Source: Candidatus Bipolaricaulota bacterium (GTDB lineage: Bacteria; Bipolaricaulota; Bipolaricaulia; Bipolaricaulales; Bipolaricaulaceae). Taken from it: 7,226 nt of DNA. Under the pieces are notes generated by a model. The model was not told the DNA's origin. It ran no database searches and worked only from the letters and a program-made list of their open reading frames with translations. Position 1 is the first letter of the stretch. Each line of letters begins with the position of its first letter. Below, piece after piece: positions 1-5,208 of this stretch. The stretch lies in the NCBI GenBank assembly GCA_027027485.1, contig JALVLL010000254.1, positions 1-7,226 of the forward strand. Reading direction: 5' to 3'. The translations under genes were made by a program, and so were the position numbers.

Positions 1-403
1 GGTCGTGGGGGTTCCGCGTGGGGCCGAAGGCGGAATGCTCGGTGGAGGAACCCATGGCGAACTCGTCCAGGTTGGTCTTTCCCTGGACCTGGGCCCCGGC
101 GGAAAGGAGCCTCTCCACCGCGGTGGCATCGAACACCGGCATGAAACGCTCCAGGAACCTGGAGGCGCAGGTAGTCGGGAAGCCCACGGTGGAGATGTTG
201 TCCTTTATAGCGATGGGGATGCCCTTGAGGGGCTTTTCCGAAAGCTCTTGGCCCCTTTCTTTCAGCCCTTCGGGGTCGGCCAGGGAAAGGAAGGCATGTA
301 CCGTGGGCTCGTGTTCCTCGATCTTCTTCCAGAGCCCGTCGACGATTTCCGCGAGGGAAATCTCTCCTCGGGAGGTGGCATCGAGCGCGGCGACAAGATC
401 CAT
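1..403 (-). CDS. gatA: GatA, amidotransferase subunit A (N-terminal part, runs off the left edge)
   Basis: This is the amidase subunit of the Asp/Glu-tRNA amidotransferase GatCAB, which releases ammonia from glutamine to convert mischarged Glu-tRNA(Gln) or Asp-tRNA(Asn) in the cytoplasm. The first 134 codons are present. Visible amidase-signature landmarks are GIPIAIKDN at about residues 61-69, with the catalytic lysine at K67, and GKTNLDEFAMGSSTEHSAFGPTRNP at about 108-132, the conserved stretch just before the GGSSGGS serine motif. That motif, with the catalytic serines, lies outside the window. The ATG at 401-403 is chosen because it gives the usual short lead-in before the EIS-type helix. 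It has no Shine-Dalgarno and sits one base after the CCA end of tRNA-Leu, so gatA must be translated from the tRNA precursor or from a nearly leaderless processed mRNA. Family identity is clear from the sequence; the exact start is less certain. Confidence 0.95.
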   Translation of the reverse strand, partial: MDLVAALDATSRGEISLAEIVDGLWKKIEEHEPTVHAFLSLADPEGLKERGQELSEKPLKGIPIAIKDNISTVGFPTTCASRFLERFMPVFDATAVERLLSAGAQVQGKTNLDEFAMGSSTEHSAFGPTRNPHD

Positions 404-404
404 C

Positions 405-492
405 TGGTGCCGGGGGTGGGATTCGAACCCACACGGGCTTTTAACCCACTGGATCCTGAGTCCAGCGCGTCTGCCAATTCCGCCACCCCGGC
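405..492 (-). tRNA. tRNA-Leu, anticodon CAG
   Basis: This 88-nt class II tRNA reads CUG leucine codons. It folds by eye with no gaps. The acceptor stem is GCCGGGG/CCCCGGC, followed by A and an encoded CCA at 405-407. The D arm is short. The anticodon stem CTGGA/TCCAG holds loop CTCAGGA, giving anticodon CAG at 456-458. A long variable arm (GGG/CCC around TTAAAA) is typical of tRNA-Leu, and the T arm GTGGG/CCCAC holds the standard TTCGAAT loop. It is followed after one base by gatA and preceded by its own promoter, so the two form one transcription unit. tRNA-Leu is not a GatCAB substrate, so the linkage is probably one of convenience. Confidence 0.97.
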
Positions 493-505
493 GCCGATCA
501 CCTCG

Positions 506-535
506 ATTCTATAAACCCCTCTTCCCCCGGGTCAA
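506..535 (-). promoter_or_regulatory. Sigma70-like promoter for tRNA-Leu and gatA
   Basis: On the minus strand a -35 box TTGACC (530-535) and a -10 box TAGAAT (506-511) are separated by 18 bases. They match the consensus at 5 of 6 positions each. Transcription would begin near 498-500, about 6-8 bases before the tRNA 5' end, as expected for a stable RNA gene. Called from sequence only. Confidence 0.75.
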
Positions 536-592
536 GCCGCTCCCGAGGGTGTGGGACTACATGGTCTGGGGTTTTTAGGGGGTGGGGGAAAT

Positions 593-621
593 TTGACGTG
601 ATCTGCATTACAAGGTAGACT
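593..621 (+). promoter_or_regulatory. Sigma70-like promoter for the Crp/Fnr-family gene
   Basis: The -35 box TTGACG (593-598) and -10 box TAGACT (616-621) are separated by exactly 17 bases. The predicted transcript start near 628 leaves a leader of only about 12 bases, made up mainly of GTGAGGGGGG running straight into the ATG at 641. It is divergent from the tRNA-Leu/gatA promoter, with about 60 bases between the two -35 boxes. Confidence 0.7.
597..612. promoter_or_regulatory. CRP-type operator between -35 and -10 (candidate)
   Basis: CGTGA, six bases, then TTACA. Each half differs at one base from the classical TGTGA-N6-TCACA site. It sits inside the promoter spacer of a Crp/Fnr-family gene, where binding would block RNA polymerase, so negative autoregulation is the natural reading. 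Caution: the recognition helix of the regulator differs from CRP, so its preferred site may differ. Confidence 0.4.
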
Positions 622-640
622 GCATCCCGGGTGAGGGGGG

Positions 641-1315
641 ATGGTTGAACTCAAAGATTTCCGTGTCTTCTCAGATCTCAAGAAGGAGGAGTTGGAGAAG
701 CTCGAGGGCCTCATCAGGTACATAGATTACGGGCCGGACGAGTTGATCTTCATGGAGGGCGCCCCGGCTTTCGGTTTCTATCTTGTCTTCGAGGGGGCGG
801 TGAAGCTAGTGAAGCGTTCCGCCAAGGGCAAGTCACAGATCCTCAAGATAGTGGGTCCCGGGGGGATGCTCGGGGAGACCACCCTCTTCGACAAAACGGT
901 CCACAACGCCTATGCCAAGACCTTGATCCCCTCCAAGGTGGGCTTCATCGAGCGGGGCGATTTCTTCTACTTCCTGGAGCACCACCCCAAGGTGATCTTC
1001 CGCTTCTTCGAGAGGCTTTCCTTAGAGCTCAAGGCCTTCCAGAACAAGCTCGCCGAGCGGTCCTATGCCTCGAGCAAGGAGCGCCTGGCGCGGCTCATCC
1101 TCGCTTTGGGCAAGATGGGGATAGAGCTTTCCCGGGGGGAACTCGCCGAGATGGCGGGGGTCTCCTCCAAGACCGCCATCCGTACCTTGGGGGAGCTGGA
1201 GTCCCGGGGTATCATCGCCCTGGAGAACCGCCGCATAAGGATCCTGAAGGAGGATTACCTCAAACGCCTGGTCGAGCCCTTCTCCCTCCCCACCGACAGC
1301 TCCACCATCATCTGA
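641..1315 (+). CDS. Crp/Fnr-family transcriptional regulator
   Basis: This 224-residue cytoplasmic DNA-binding regulator is a typical length for the family. The N-terminal cyclic-nucleotide-binding-fold barrel spans about residues 5-115 and a long dimerisation helix about 117-140. A winged helix-turn-helix follows at about 145-205, with the motif LSRGELAEMAGVSSKTAIR at 163-181. The phosphate-cassette motif GETTLF (78-83) is kept, but the Arg-Ser pair that binds cAMP in CRP is replaced by His-Asn (88-89). There is no cysteine at all, so neither an FNR Fe-S cluster nor thiol sensing is possible. The ligand is therefore unknown. In the recognition helix Lys177 replaces the usual Glu, suggesting a changed DNA target. 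The G-rich Shine-Dalgarno (about 633-640) abuts the ATG, which is unusually close. It lies 51 bp upstream of the histidine kinase in the same direction, and co-transcription is possible. Confidence 0.93.
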   Translation: MVELKDFRVFSDLKKEELEKLEGLIRYIDYGPDELIFMEGAPAFGFYLVFEGAVKLVKRSAKGKSQILKIVGPGGMLGETTLFDKTVHNAYAKTLIPSKVGFIERGDFFYFLEHHPKVIFRFFERLSLELKAFQNKLAERSYASSKERLARLILALGKMGIELSRGELAEMAGVSSKTAIRTLGELESRGIIALENRRIRILKEDYLKRLVEPFSLPTDSSTII

Positions 1316-1337
1316 GTTCCGGTCCAATCCGCACATG

Positions 1338-1366
1338 AGGTCAATTTCTTCGGGATCCGGTGACCT
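1338..1366. repeat. Perfect 6-bp inverted repeat before the histidine kinase start
   Basis: AGGTCA (1338-1343) and TGACCT (1361-1366) are separated by 17 bases. The right arm ends directly before the GTG start at 1367. Imperfect extension (ACA on the left, TGT on the right) adds some symmetry. It could be an operator or an RNA hairpin covering the ribosome-binding region. A 6-bp match can also arise by chance. Confidence 0.35.
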
Positions 1367-3223
1367 GTGTCCTTGCAAACGCGATCCCCGCGCCTCCAAA
1401 TTCTCCTGGAGATGGTAAGGGTAAGGCCGGGGATTTCGGTCATAGTGGGGATATCTTTGGCCATCGCATCCGTGGCCTTTTATCTTGCCTCTGGGCCCCT
1501 CTCCAGCCCTATCCCCCTCATCGCGGGGTGCGCCGTCTCCGTGGCCCTCTTCTCCCTCGCGGGTCTCCCCCTGGGCCTGGGAGGGGCGCTGGGGCTTTGG
1601 GGTGTCACGGCCCTTATTTCGAGGGGTACCCCTTGGGCCATTCTCATCGCGGGGTTCGTATATGTGGGCGTTTTCCTCCTGGCCCGGGTAGTCGGCCCTC
1701 TCCGTCGTGGGAAGGCCGGGGGGCGGAGGGAATCCCTGCCCCTGGACTCGCGCTTCGCGTACGAGGCCCTCTTCGAGGAAAGCCCCAACATCGCCCACAT
1801 CATAGACCGCGAGGGGAACGCCATCCGTCGCAACCGCACCTCTAAAACGATCCTGGGTTGGAAGAACCGCCACACCCTGCTCCTCTCCGAGTACGTCCAT
1901 CCCGAGGACATCGAGGTACTCAGGAGGGAGCTCCGGAAGCTCTTCGATCTCGGCGGGATCCACGGCCTGGAGATCCGCTTCATCTCCGAGCGCCGCCAAA
2001 CGGTCCCGGTGGAGCTCTTCGCCAAGAGGCTCGGTCCCAAACGGGCGGTGCTAATGGCCGTGGACCGCAGCGAAGTGGCCAAACTCCGCCAGAAGCTCGC
2101 CGAGGAGGAGGCACGTTACCGCTACCTGATCGAGGCCGCTATCGACACCATGGCCGGGACCGGCGTGGTGCTGGTGGGGCCGGACGGGAGGGTGATCTGG
2201 GTCAACCGGGCCATCGAGGGGTTCTTCGGGGTACACCGCGACCAGTGCATCGGGCTTCCGGCGACCAGGGTCATGGAGAAGTTCCTCTTCCGGGTACGGG
2301 AGCGGGGGGATTTCGAGGAAACGGTCCGCCGGGCCCATCGCGACGGCCAGGCGGTGGAGGGGTTCACCTTCGGGATAAGGCCCGGGCTCAGGCGCGAGGG
2401 GAGGATCCTTCAATACTTCTCCTATCCTATTCAGAACGGGGGCCGCATCGACTACTACGTGGATATCACCGAACTCAAGCGCCTGGAATCCGCCCTCAAG
2501 CAGAAGACCAAGGACCTCGAGGAGATGAACCGCAAGCTGAAGGAGTACGATTGGGCCGTGGCCCACGATCTCAAGGCCCCGGCGAGGAGCATCGTGGCCT
2601 TTGTGGACCTCATCCTCTCCCAGCACAACGGTTCCCTCCCCCCGGAGGTGAGGGAGGACTTGGAGCGGATCCGCAACATCGGCGAACGTATGATCATGCT
2701 CATCCGGGACCTCCTGCGTTTCTCCACCATCAAGATCGACCCCAAATCCTTCGAACGCCTGGACCTCGGGAAGCTGGTCAGGGAGGTATGTGAGAACCTG
2801 TCCTCCACCCTCGAGGGAGTAGAGGTGATCATCTCACCGGACCTGCCGCAGGTGATGGGGATAAGGGCCCAGGTGGCTGAGGTCTTTTCCAACCTCATCC
2901 AGAACGCAGTCAAGTTCAACGACAAGCCCCAAAAGAGGGTGGAGATAGGCCACCTAGGAGAGCGGGACGGTTTTTGCGTACTATACGTCCGCGATAACGG
3001 GATCGGGATAAAGGAGAGGTACCGGAGGACCATATTCCAGATCTTCAATAAACTCGACCCCGATACCGAGGGGACGGGGGCGGGCCTGGCGATCTGCAAA
3101 CGGATCGTGGAGGAGCACGGCGGGAGGATATGGGTGGAATCCGAGGTGGGAGAGGGTAGCACCTTCTACTTCACCCTCCCCAAGGCGCATGTGAGGGAGA
3201 TGGAGGCGCGATATGTCGGGTAA
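1367..3223 (+). CDS. Membrane-anchored double-PAS sensor histidine kinase
   Basis: This 618-residue sensor kinase autophosphorylates a histidine and passes phosphate to a response regulator. About four hydrophobic segments lie at residues 23-109. A PAS domain follows at about 130-235 (starting FEESPNIAHIIDREGN), a second PAS at about 252-372 (VVLVGPDGRVIWVNRAIEGFFG, ending YYVDITELK), and a coiled-coil helix at about 370-394. The HisKA domain has H-box WAVAHDLKAPARS with phospho-acceptor H400. The HATPase domain (about 500-606) has N-box SNLIQNAVKF (N513), DNGIGI (543-548) and GTGAGLAICK. The H-box and catalytic core resemble bacteriophytochrome kinases, but no GAF or PHY chromophore domain is present. 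The start is uncertain: GTG 1367 has only a weak GGTGA upstream, and ATG 1412 is an alternative that removes 15 residues but no membrane segment. The 3' end overlaps the response regulator by 11 bp, so the two are almost certainly cognate. The signal sensed is not evident. Confidence 0.93.
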   Translation: MSLQTRSPRLQILLEMVRVRPGISVIVGISLAIASVAFYLASGPLSSPIPLIAGCAVSVALFSLAGLPLGLGGALGLWGVTALISRGTPWAILIAGFVYVGVFLLARVVGPLRRGKAGGRRESLPLDSRFAYEALFEESPNIAHIIDREGNAIRRNRTSKTILGWKNRHTLLLSEYVHPEDIEVLRRELRKLFDLGGIHGLEIRFISERRQTVPVELFAKRLGPKRAVLMAVDRSEVAKLRQKLAEEEARYRYLIEAAIDTMAGTGVVLVGPDGRVIWVNRAIEGFFGVHRDQCIGLPATRVMEKFLFRVRERGDFEETVRRAHRDGQAVEGFTFGIRPGLRREGRILQYFSYPIQNGGRIDYYVDITELKRLESALKQKTKDLEEMNRKLKEYDWAVAHDLKAPARSIVAFVDLILSQHNGSLPPEVREDLERIRNIGERMIMLIRDLLRFSTIKIDPKSFERLDLGKLVREVCENLSSTLEGVEVIISPDLPQVMGIRAQVAEVFSNLIQNAVKFNDKPQKRVEIGHLGERDGFCVLYVRDNGIGIKERYRRTIFQIFNKLDPDTEGTGAGLAICKRIVEEHGGRIWVESEVGEGSTFYFTLPKAHVREMEARYVG

Positions 3224-3653
3224 GAAGAGGCTGGTGGTACTGGTGGTGGAAGATCAGCATCCCGATTACGTCCTCATCGAGCGCTCCATAAAGGCGCTGG
3301 AGGACAAGGGCATAAAGTGCGAGCTCCATTGGGTCAAGACCGGCGAGGATGCCCTGGATTTCCTCTACCGCCGGGGCGAGTACGCCGATGCCCCGAGGCC
3401 GAACCTCATCCTCCTGGACCTGCGCCTCCCGGGGATGAACGGGCTCGAGGTGCTCTCGGAGATCAAGAAGGACGAGAAGCTGCGCAAGATCCCGGTGGTG
3501 GTGCTCACCGTATCGGAATCAGAGGCCGATATGATCCGGGCTTACGACTCGGGGGCCTCGGCGTACCTCCAGAAGCCCACCCATCCCGAGGATTTCGAGA
3601 AGCTCCTCAACACCGTCTGGGAGTACTGGAGGGTGGTGAAGCTGCCGGAATAG
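3213..3653 (+). CDS. Stand-alone response regulator, Rcp1-like (receiver only)
   Basis: This 146-residue protein is one receiver domain with no output domain. Acidic pocket residues E13 and D14 precede phospho-acceptor D69 in LILLDLRLPGMNG. The switch threonine T99 (VVVLTVS) and conserved K121 (LQKP) are all present, so it should be phosphorylated normally. The slightly long layout, with the insertion LYRRGEYADAPRPN before D69, is typical of the Rcp1 group that pairs with phytochrome-type kinases. It therefore probably acts by protein contact or as a relay intermediate, not by binding DNA. The ATG at 3213 lies inside the end of the kinase gene and has GGAGG at 3202-3206 with six bases of spacing, so translation is likely coupled. 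No convincing terminator directly follows the stop. The next is at 3899-3930. Confidence 0.95.
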   Translation: MSGKKRLVVLVVEDQHPDYVLIERSIKALEDKGIKCELHWVKTGEDALDFLYRRGEYADAPRPNLILLDLRLPGMNGLEVLSEIKKDEKLRKIPVVVLTVSESEADMIRAYDSGASAYLQKPTHPEDFEKLLNTVWEYWRVVKLPE

Positions 3654-3721
3654 GACCGGCGTCACCGCGGCGGGTAATGGATATCACCTTAGGGCTTCCC
3701 CTCCTTCTTTCCCCGAGCCCT

Positions 3722-3733
3722 TCGCCCGGGCGA
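3722..3733. repeat. Perfect 12-bp palindrome in the intergenic region
   Basis: TCGCCCGGGCGA is self-complementary and sits between a pyrimidine-rich stretch (about 3694-3727) and the structured RNA candidate. It may be an operator, part of the RNA fold, or chance in GC-rich sequence. The surrounding 3654-3740 contains no gene that I can see. Confidence 0.3.
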
Positions 3734-3739
3734 GGATAC

Positions 3740-3898
3740 GGGAGGTTCGCGCGTGCCCGAGGCTCGGTGCCGGCCCGCGCGGGTTGCCTGCCCGCTAGGG
3801 GCCGGGGGTAGAGATGTGGACCCTGCCGCCTCCTTGCCCGGCCCCGAAAGGGCTGCCGTTCGAATCGGCTGGGCACGCGCAAGGCTTTCCCCTTTACC
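3740..3898 (+). ncRNA. Candidate structured RNA (class unknown; 6S-like or riboswitch-like)
   Basis: There is no coding signal here, but nested inverted repeats are strong. A perfect 10-bp closing helix pairs 3749-3758 with 3871-3880. Inside it, a perfect 9-bp helix pairs 3798-3806 with 3837-3845 and continues as GGTAG/CTGCC (3807-3811 with 3823-3827). Two small hairpins flank it: 3779-3783/3791-3795 and 3855-3858/3866-3869. A weaker outer extension (3740-3747 with 3882-3890) is possible. A rho-independent terminator follows directly. The shape (closing stem, wide bubble with a small hairpin on the 3' strand, long apical stem) recalls 6S RNA. None of the hallmark motifs of RNase P RNA, tmRNA, SRP RNA, or the cobalamin and TPP riboswitches was found. 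I see no clear promoter before it, so readthrough from the response regulator gene is possible. Pairings were read by eye and no folding energy was computed. Confidence 0.4.
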
Positions 3899-3930
3899 GG
3901 CCGGGCCGTTGTGCCCGGCCCTTGTCTTTG
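3899..3930 (+). terminator. Rho-independent terminator before the BMP transporter gene
   Basis: GGCCGGGC (3899-3906) and GCCCGGCC (3913-3920) form a perfect 8-bp stem with a 6-base loop, followed by the T-rich CTTGTCTTTG. It would end the kinase/regulator transcript, an ncRNA, or act as the OFF hairpin of an attenuator. The 5' arm could also pair with 3836-3843, which repeats the 3' arm exactly. Confidence 0.8.
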
Positions 3931-3951
3931 GGGCTCACCGGACGCTAATAT
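3922..3951 (+). promoter_or_regulatory. Candidate promoter for the BMP binding-protein gene
   Basis: TTGTCT (3922-3927) and TAATAT (3946-3951) are separated by 18 bases, each matching 4 of 6 consensus positions. The -35 overlaps the T-tract of the preceding terminator. Transcription would start near 3958, giving a leader of about 26 bases that includes the Shine-Dalgarno. Confidence 0.5.
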
Positions 3952-3970
3952 CTTCGGGAAAATCCTGAAA

Positions 3971-3975
3971 GGAGG
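3971..3975 (+). promoter_or_regulatory. Ribosome binding site deciding the BMP gene start
   Basis: GGAGG, within GAAAGGAGGGAG, lies 8 bases before ATG 3984 but only 2 bases before the in-frame GTG 3978. The spacing favours ATG 3984, which also gives a cleaner signal peptide. Confidence 0.75.
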
Positions 3976-3983
3976 GAGTGCGT

Positions 3984-5144
3984 ATGCGTAGGCTATTTTT
4001 CGCGTTTTTGGTGGTTTCGTTGTTCCTCCTCCCGGCCACCGCCGGCAGGGTGGCCCTGATCCTGGACGTGGGCGGACGGGGTGACCTCTCCTTCAACGAC
4101 ATGGGCTTCAAGGGGACGGAGGAGGCCATCCGCGACTTCGGTTGGGAGATGACCACCATCCAGTCCACTACACCGGCGGATTATCTCCCCAACATCCGCA
4201 ACGCCGCCCGCAGCGGTGCCTTCGACCTCATCATCTGCGTGGGCTTCCTCCTGGCCGATGCCCTGAACCAGGTAGCCGCTGATTTCCCGAACCAGAAGTT
4301 CGCCATCATCGACGCCGTGGTGAACCAGCCCAACGTCCTCTCCATCGTCTTCGAGGAACAGGAGGGCTCGGCCCTGGTGGGCGCCCTGGCGGGGATGCTC
4401 GCGGGCCACTTCGGCTATCCCTACGTGGGAGTGGTCCTCGGGCTTGAGATCCCGGTTCTCTACCACTTTGAGGGCGGTTACCGCTTCGGCATCGACTGGG
4501 GCCTCAAGAAGTACGCCGAGGTCACCGGCGAGAGGCCAAACGTAGGGCTGCTTTGGGTCTACACCGGTACCTTCTCCGACATCGCCAAGGGGAAGGCCGC
4601 GGCAGAGGCACAGCTGGAGCAGGGCGCGGTAGCGGTCTACAACGTGGCCGGTCCCCTGGGGATCGGGATCCTGGAAGCGGTCACCGAGAAGCTCGAGGAG
4701 ATGGGCAAGGAGATGGGCCCGCCCTTCATGATCGGTGTAGATGCGGACCAGGACTGGATGGGAGGCGGGAACAAGGTCATCGCCTCCATGATGAAGCGGG
4801 TGGACGTGGGCTGTTACACCGCCATCAAGATGGTCCACGAGGGCACCTTCAAGGGCGGCATCCTCAGCATGGGCCTCGCCAACAGGGGCGTCGCCATCTC
4901 CCGCTACCAGGACCTCCTGGACTTCATCGAGTTCGGCATCGCCGCCGGCGCCATCACCGAGGAGGACAAGCCCGTGATCATCGAGAACTGGAAGAGGATG
5001 CGCGCATCCGTCCCGCAGTGGATCTGGGATGCCGTGGATGAGCTCGAGCAGAAGATCCTCTCCGGCGAGATCGTGGTCCCCAAGCCCGAGACCCGCGACG
5101 AGATGCTCAAGGTCCGCGAGATGTATCCCCTGAGGAGGGAGTAG
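3984..5144 (+). CDS. BMP/Med-family ABC transporter substrate-binding protein
   Basis: This is the extracytoplasmic receptor of an ABC importer in the basic-membrane-protein family (PnrA/TmpC-like), whose studied members bind purine or other nucleosides. It has 386 residues from ATG 3984. A signal peptide (MRRLFFAFLVVSLFLLPATA) ends near residue 20. There is no lipobox cysteine, unlike the many family members that are lipoproteins, so it is probably released to the periplasm or outside. Family landmarks are the opening strand ALILDVGG with SFND (residues 36-39), GSALVGALAGMLA (128-140), GGYRFGIDWG (164-173) and GVDADQDW (251-258), which lies in the ligand cleft of known members. Two Rossmann-like lobes are implied. 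The gene is separated from the ATPase by a strong terminator, a common way to make more receptor than transporter. The substrate is inferred from the family and not proven. Confidence 0.93.
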   Translation: MRRLFFAFLVVSLFLLPATAGRVALILDVGGRGDLSFNDMGFKGTEEAIRDFGWEMTTIQSTTPADYLPNIRNAARSGAFDLIICVGFLLADALNQVAADFPNQKFAIIDAVVNQPNVLSIVFEEQEGSALVGALAGMLAGHFGYPYVGVVLGLEIPVLYHFEGGYRFGIDWGLKKYAEVTGERPNVGLLWVYTGTFSDIAKGKAAAEAQLEQGAVAVYNVAGPLGIGILEAVTEKLEEMGKEMGPPFMIGVDADQDWMGGGNKVIASMMKRVDVGCYTAIKMVHEGTFKGGILSMGLANRGVAISRYQDLLDFIEFGIAAGAITEEDKPVIIENWKRMRASVPQWIWDAVDELEQKILSGEIVVPKPETRDEMLKVREMYPLRRE

Positions 5145-5159
5145 CCACACCTTGGGGCC

Positions 5160-5192
5160 AAGGGGGAGGGGATTACGTCCCTCCCCCTTTTT
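5160..5192 (+). terminator. Strong rho-independent terminator between receptor and ATPase genes
   Basis: AAGGGGGAGGG (5160-5170) and CCCTCCCCCTT (5179-5189) form a perfect 11-bp stem around GATTACGT, with a T run at 5188-5192 followed by CGTTT. It lies 16 bases after the receptor stop and should cut most transcripts, leaving the ATPase to readthrough or its own promoter. Confidence 0.9.
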
Positions 5193-5196
5193 CGTT

Positions 5197-5202
5197 TAAT
5201 AT
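5197..5202 (+). promoter_or_regulatory. -10 element giving a leaderless ATPase transcript (candidate)
   Basis: TAATAT lies with its last base 7 bases before the A of ATG 5209, so transcription would start at or next to the start codon. No Shine-Dalgarno is present in front of this ATG, which fits a leaderless mRNA. The same hexamer occurs at 3946-3951. No good -35 is visible; the region upstream is the terminator stem. Confidence 0.45.
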
Positions 5203-5208
5203 CCGGCG

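Noticed and set aside
5..514. Plus-strand open frames across the left end
   Set aside because: They run antisense through gatA and tRNA-Leu. The minus strand holds the real gene and the tRNA.
552..569. Partial dyad GAC-N6-GTC between the divergent promoters as an operator
   Set aside because: Only three base pairs are certain, which is well within chance.
1022..1999. Long minus-strand open frame across the Crp-like and kinase genes
   Set aside because: It is antisense to two clearly recognisable genes. Its product is low-complexity and rich in Asp, Gly, Pro and Glu, as expected from reading GC-rich coding DNA backwards.
3692..3720. GGGCT/AGCCC hairpin as a terminator of the kinase-regulator operon
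   Set aside because: The stem is five base pairs with a long pyrimidine loop and no following T run. It does not qualify as a rho-independent terminator.
3740..3898. RNase P RNA, tmRNA, SRP RNA, cobalamin or TPP riboswitch
   Set aside because: The hallmark sequences of each (for example GAGGAAAGTCC, or the SRP GGAAGGAAGCAGC) are absent. The TTCGAAT near 3859-3865 sits in a weak 4-bp hairpin with no acceptor or CCA end.
3753..3968. Small open frames in the intergenic region (also 3607-3882 on the minus strand)
   Set aside because: The products are Arg/Pro/Ala-rich with no domain or Shine-Dalgarno, and they cross the perfect inverted repeats and the terminator. An RNA structure explains the region better.
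3993..5150. 385-codon minus-strand open frame opposite the BMP gene
   Set aside because: It is exactly antisense to a well-supported gene. The His/Asp/Leu/Gly-rich product is typical of a GC-driven shadow frame.
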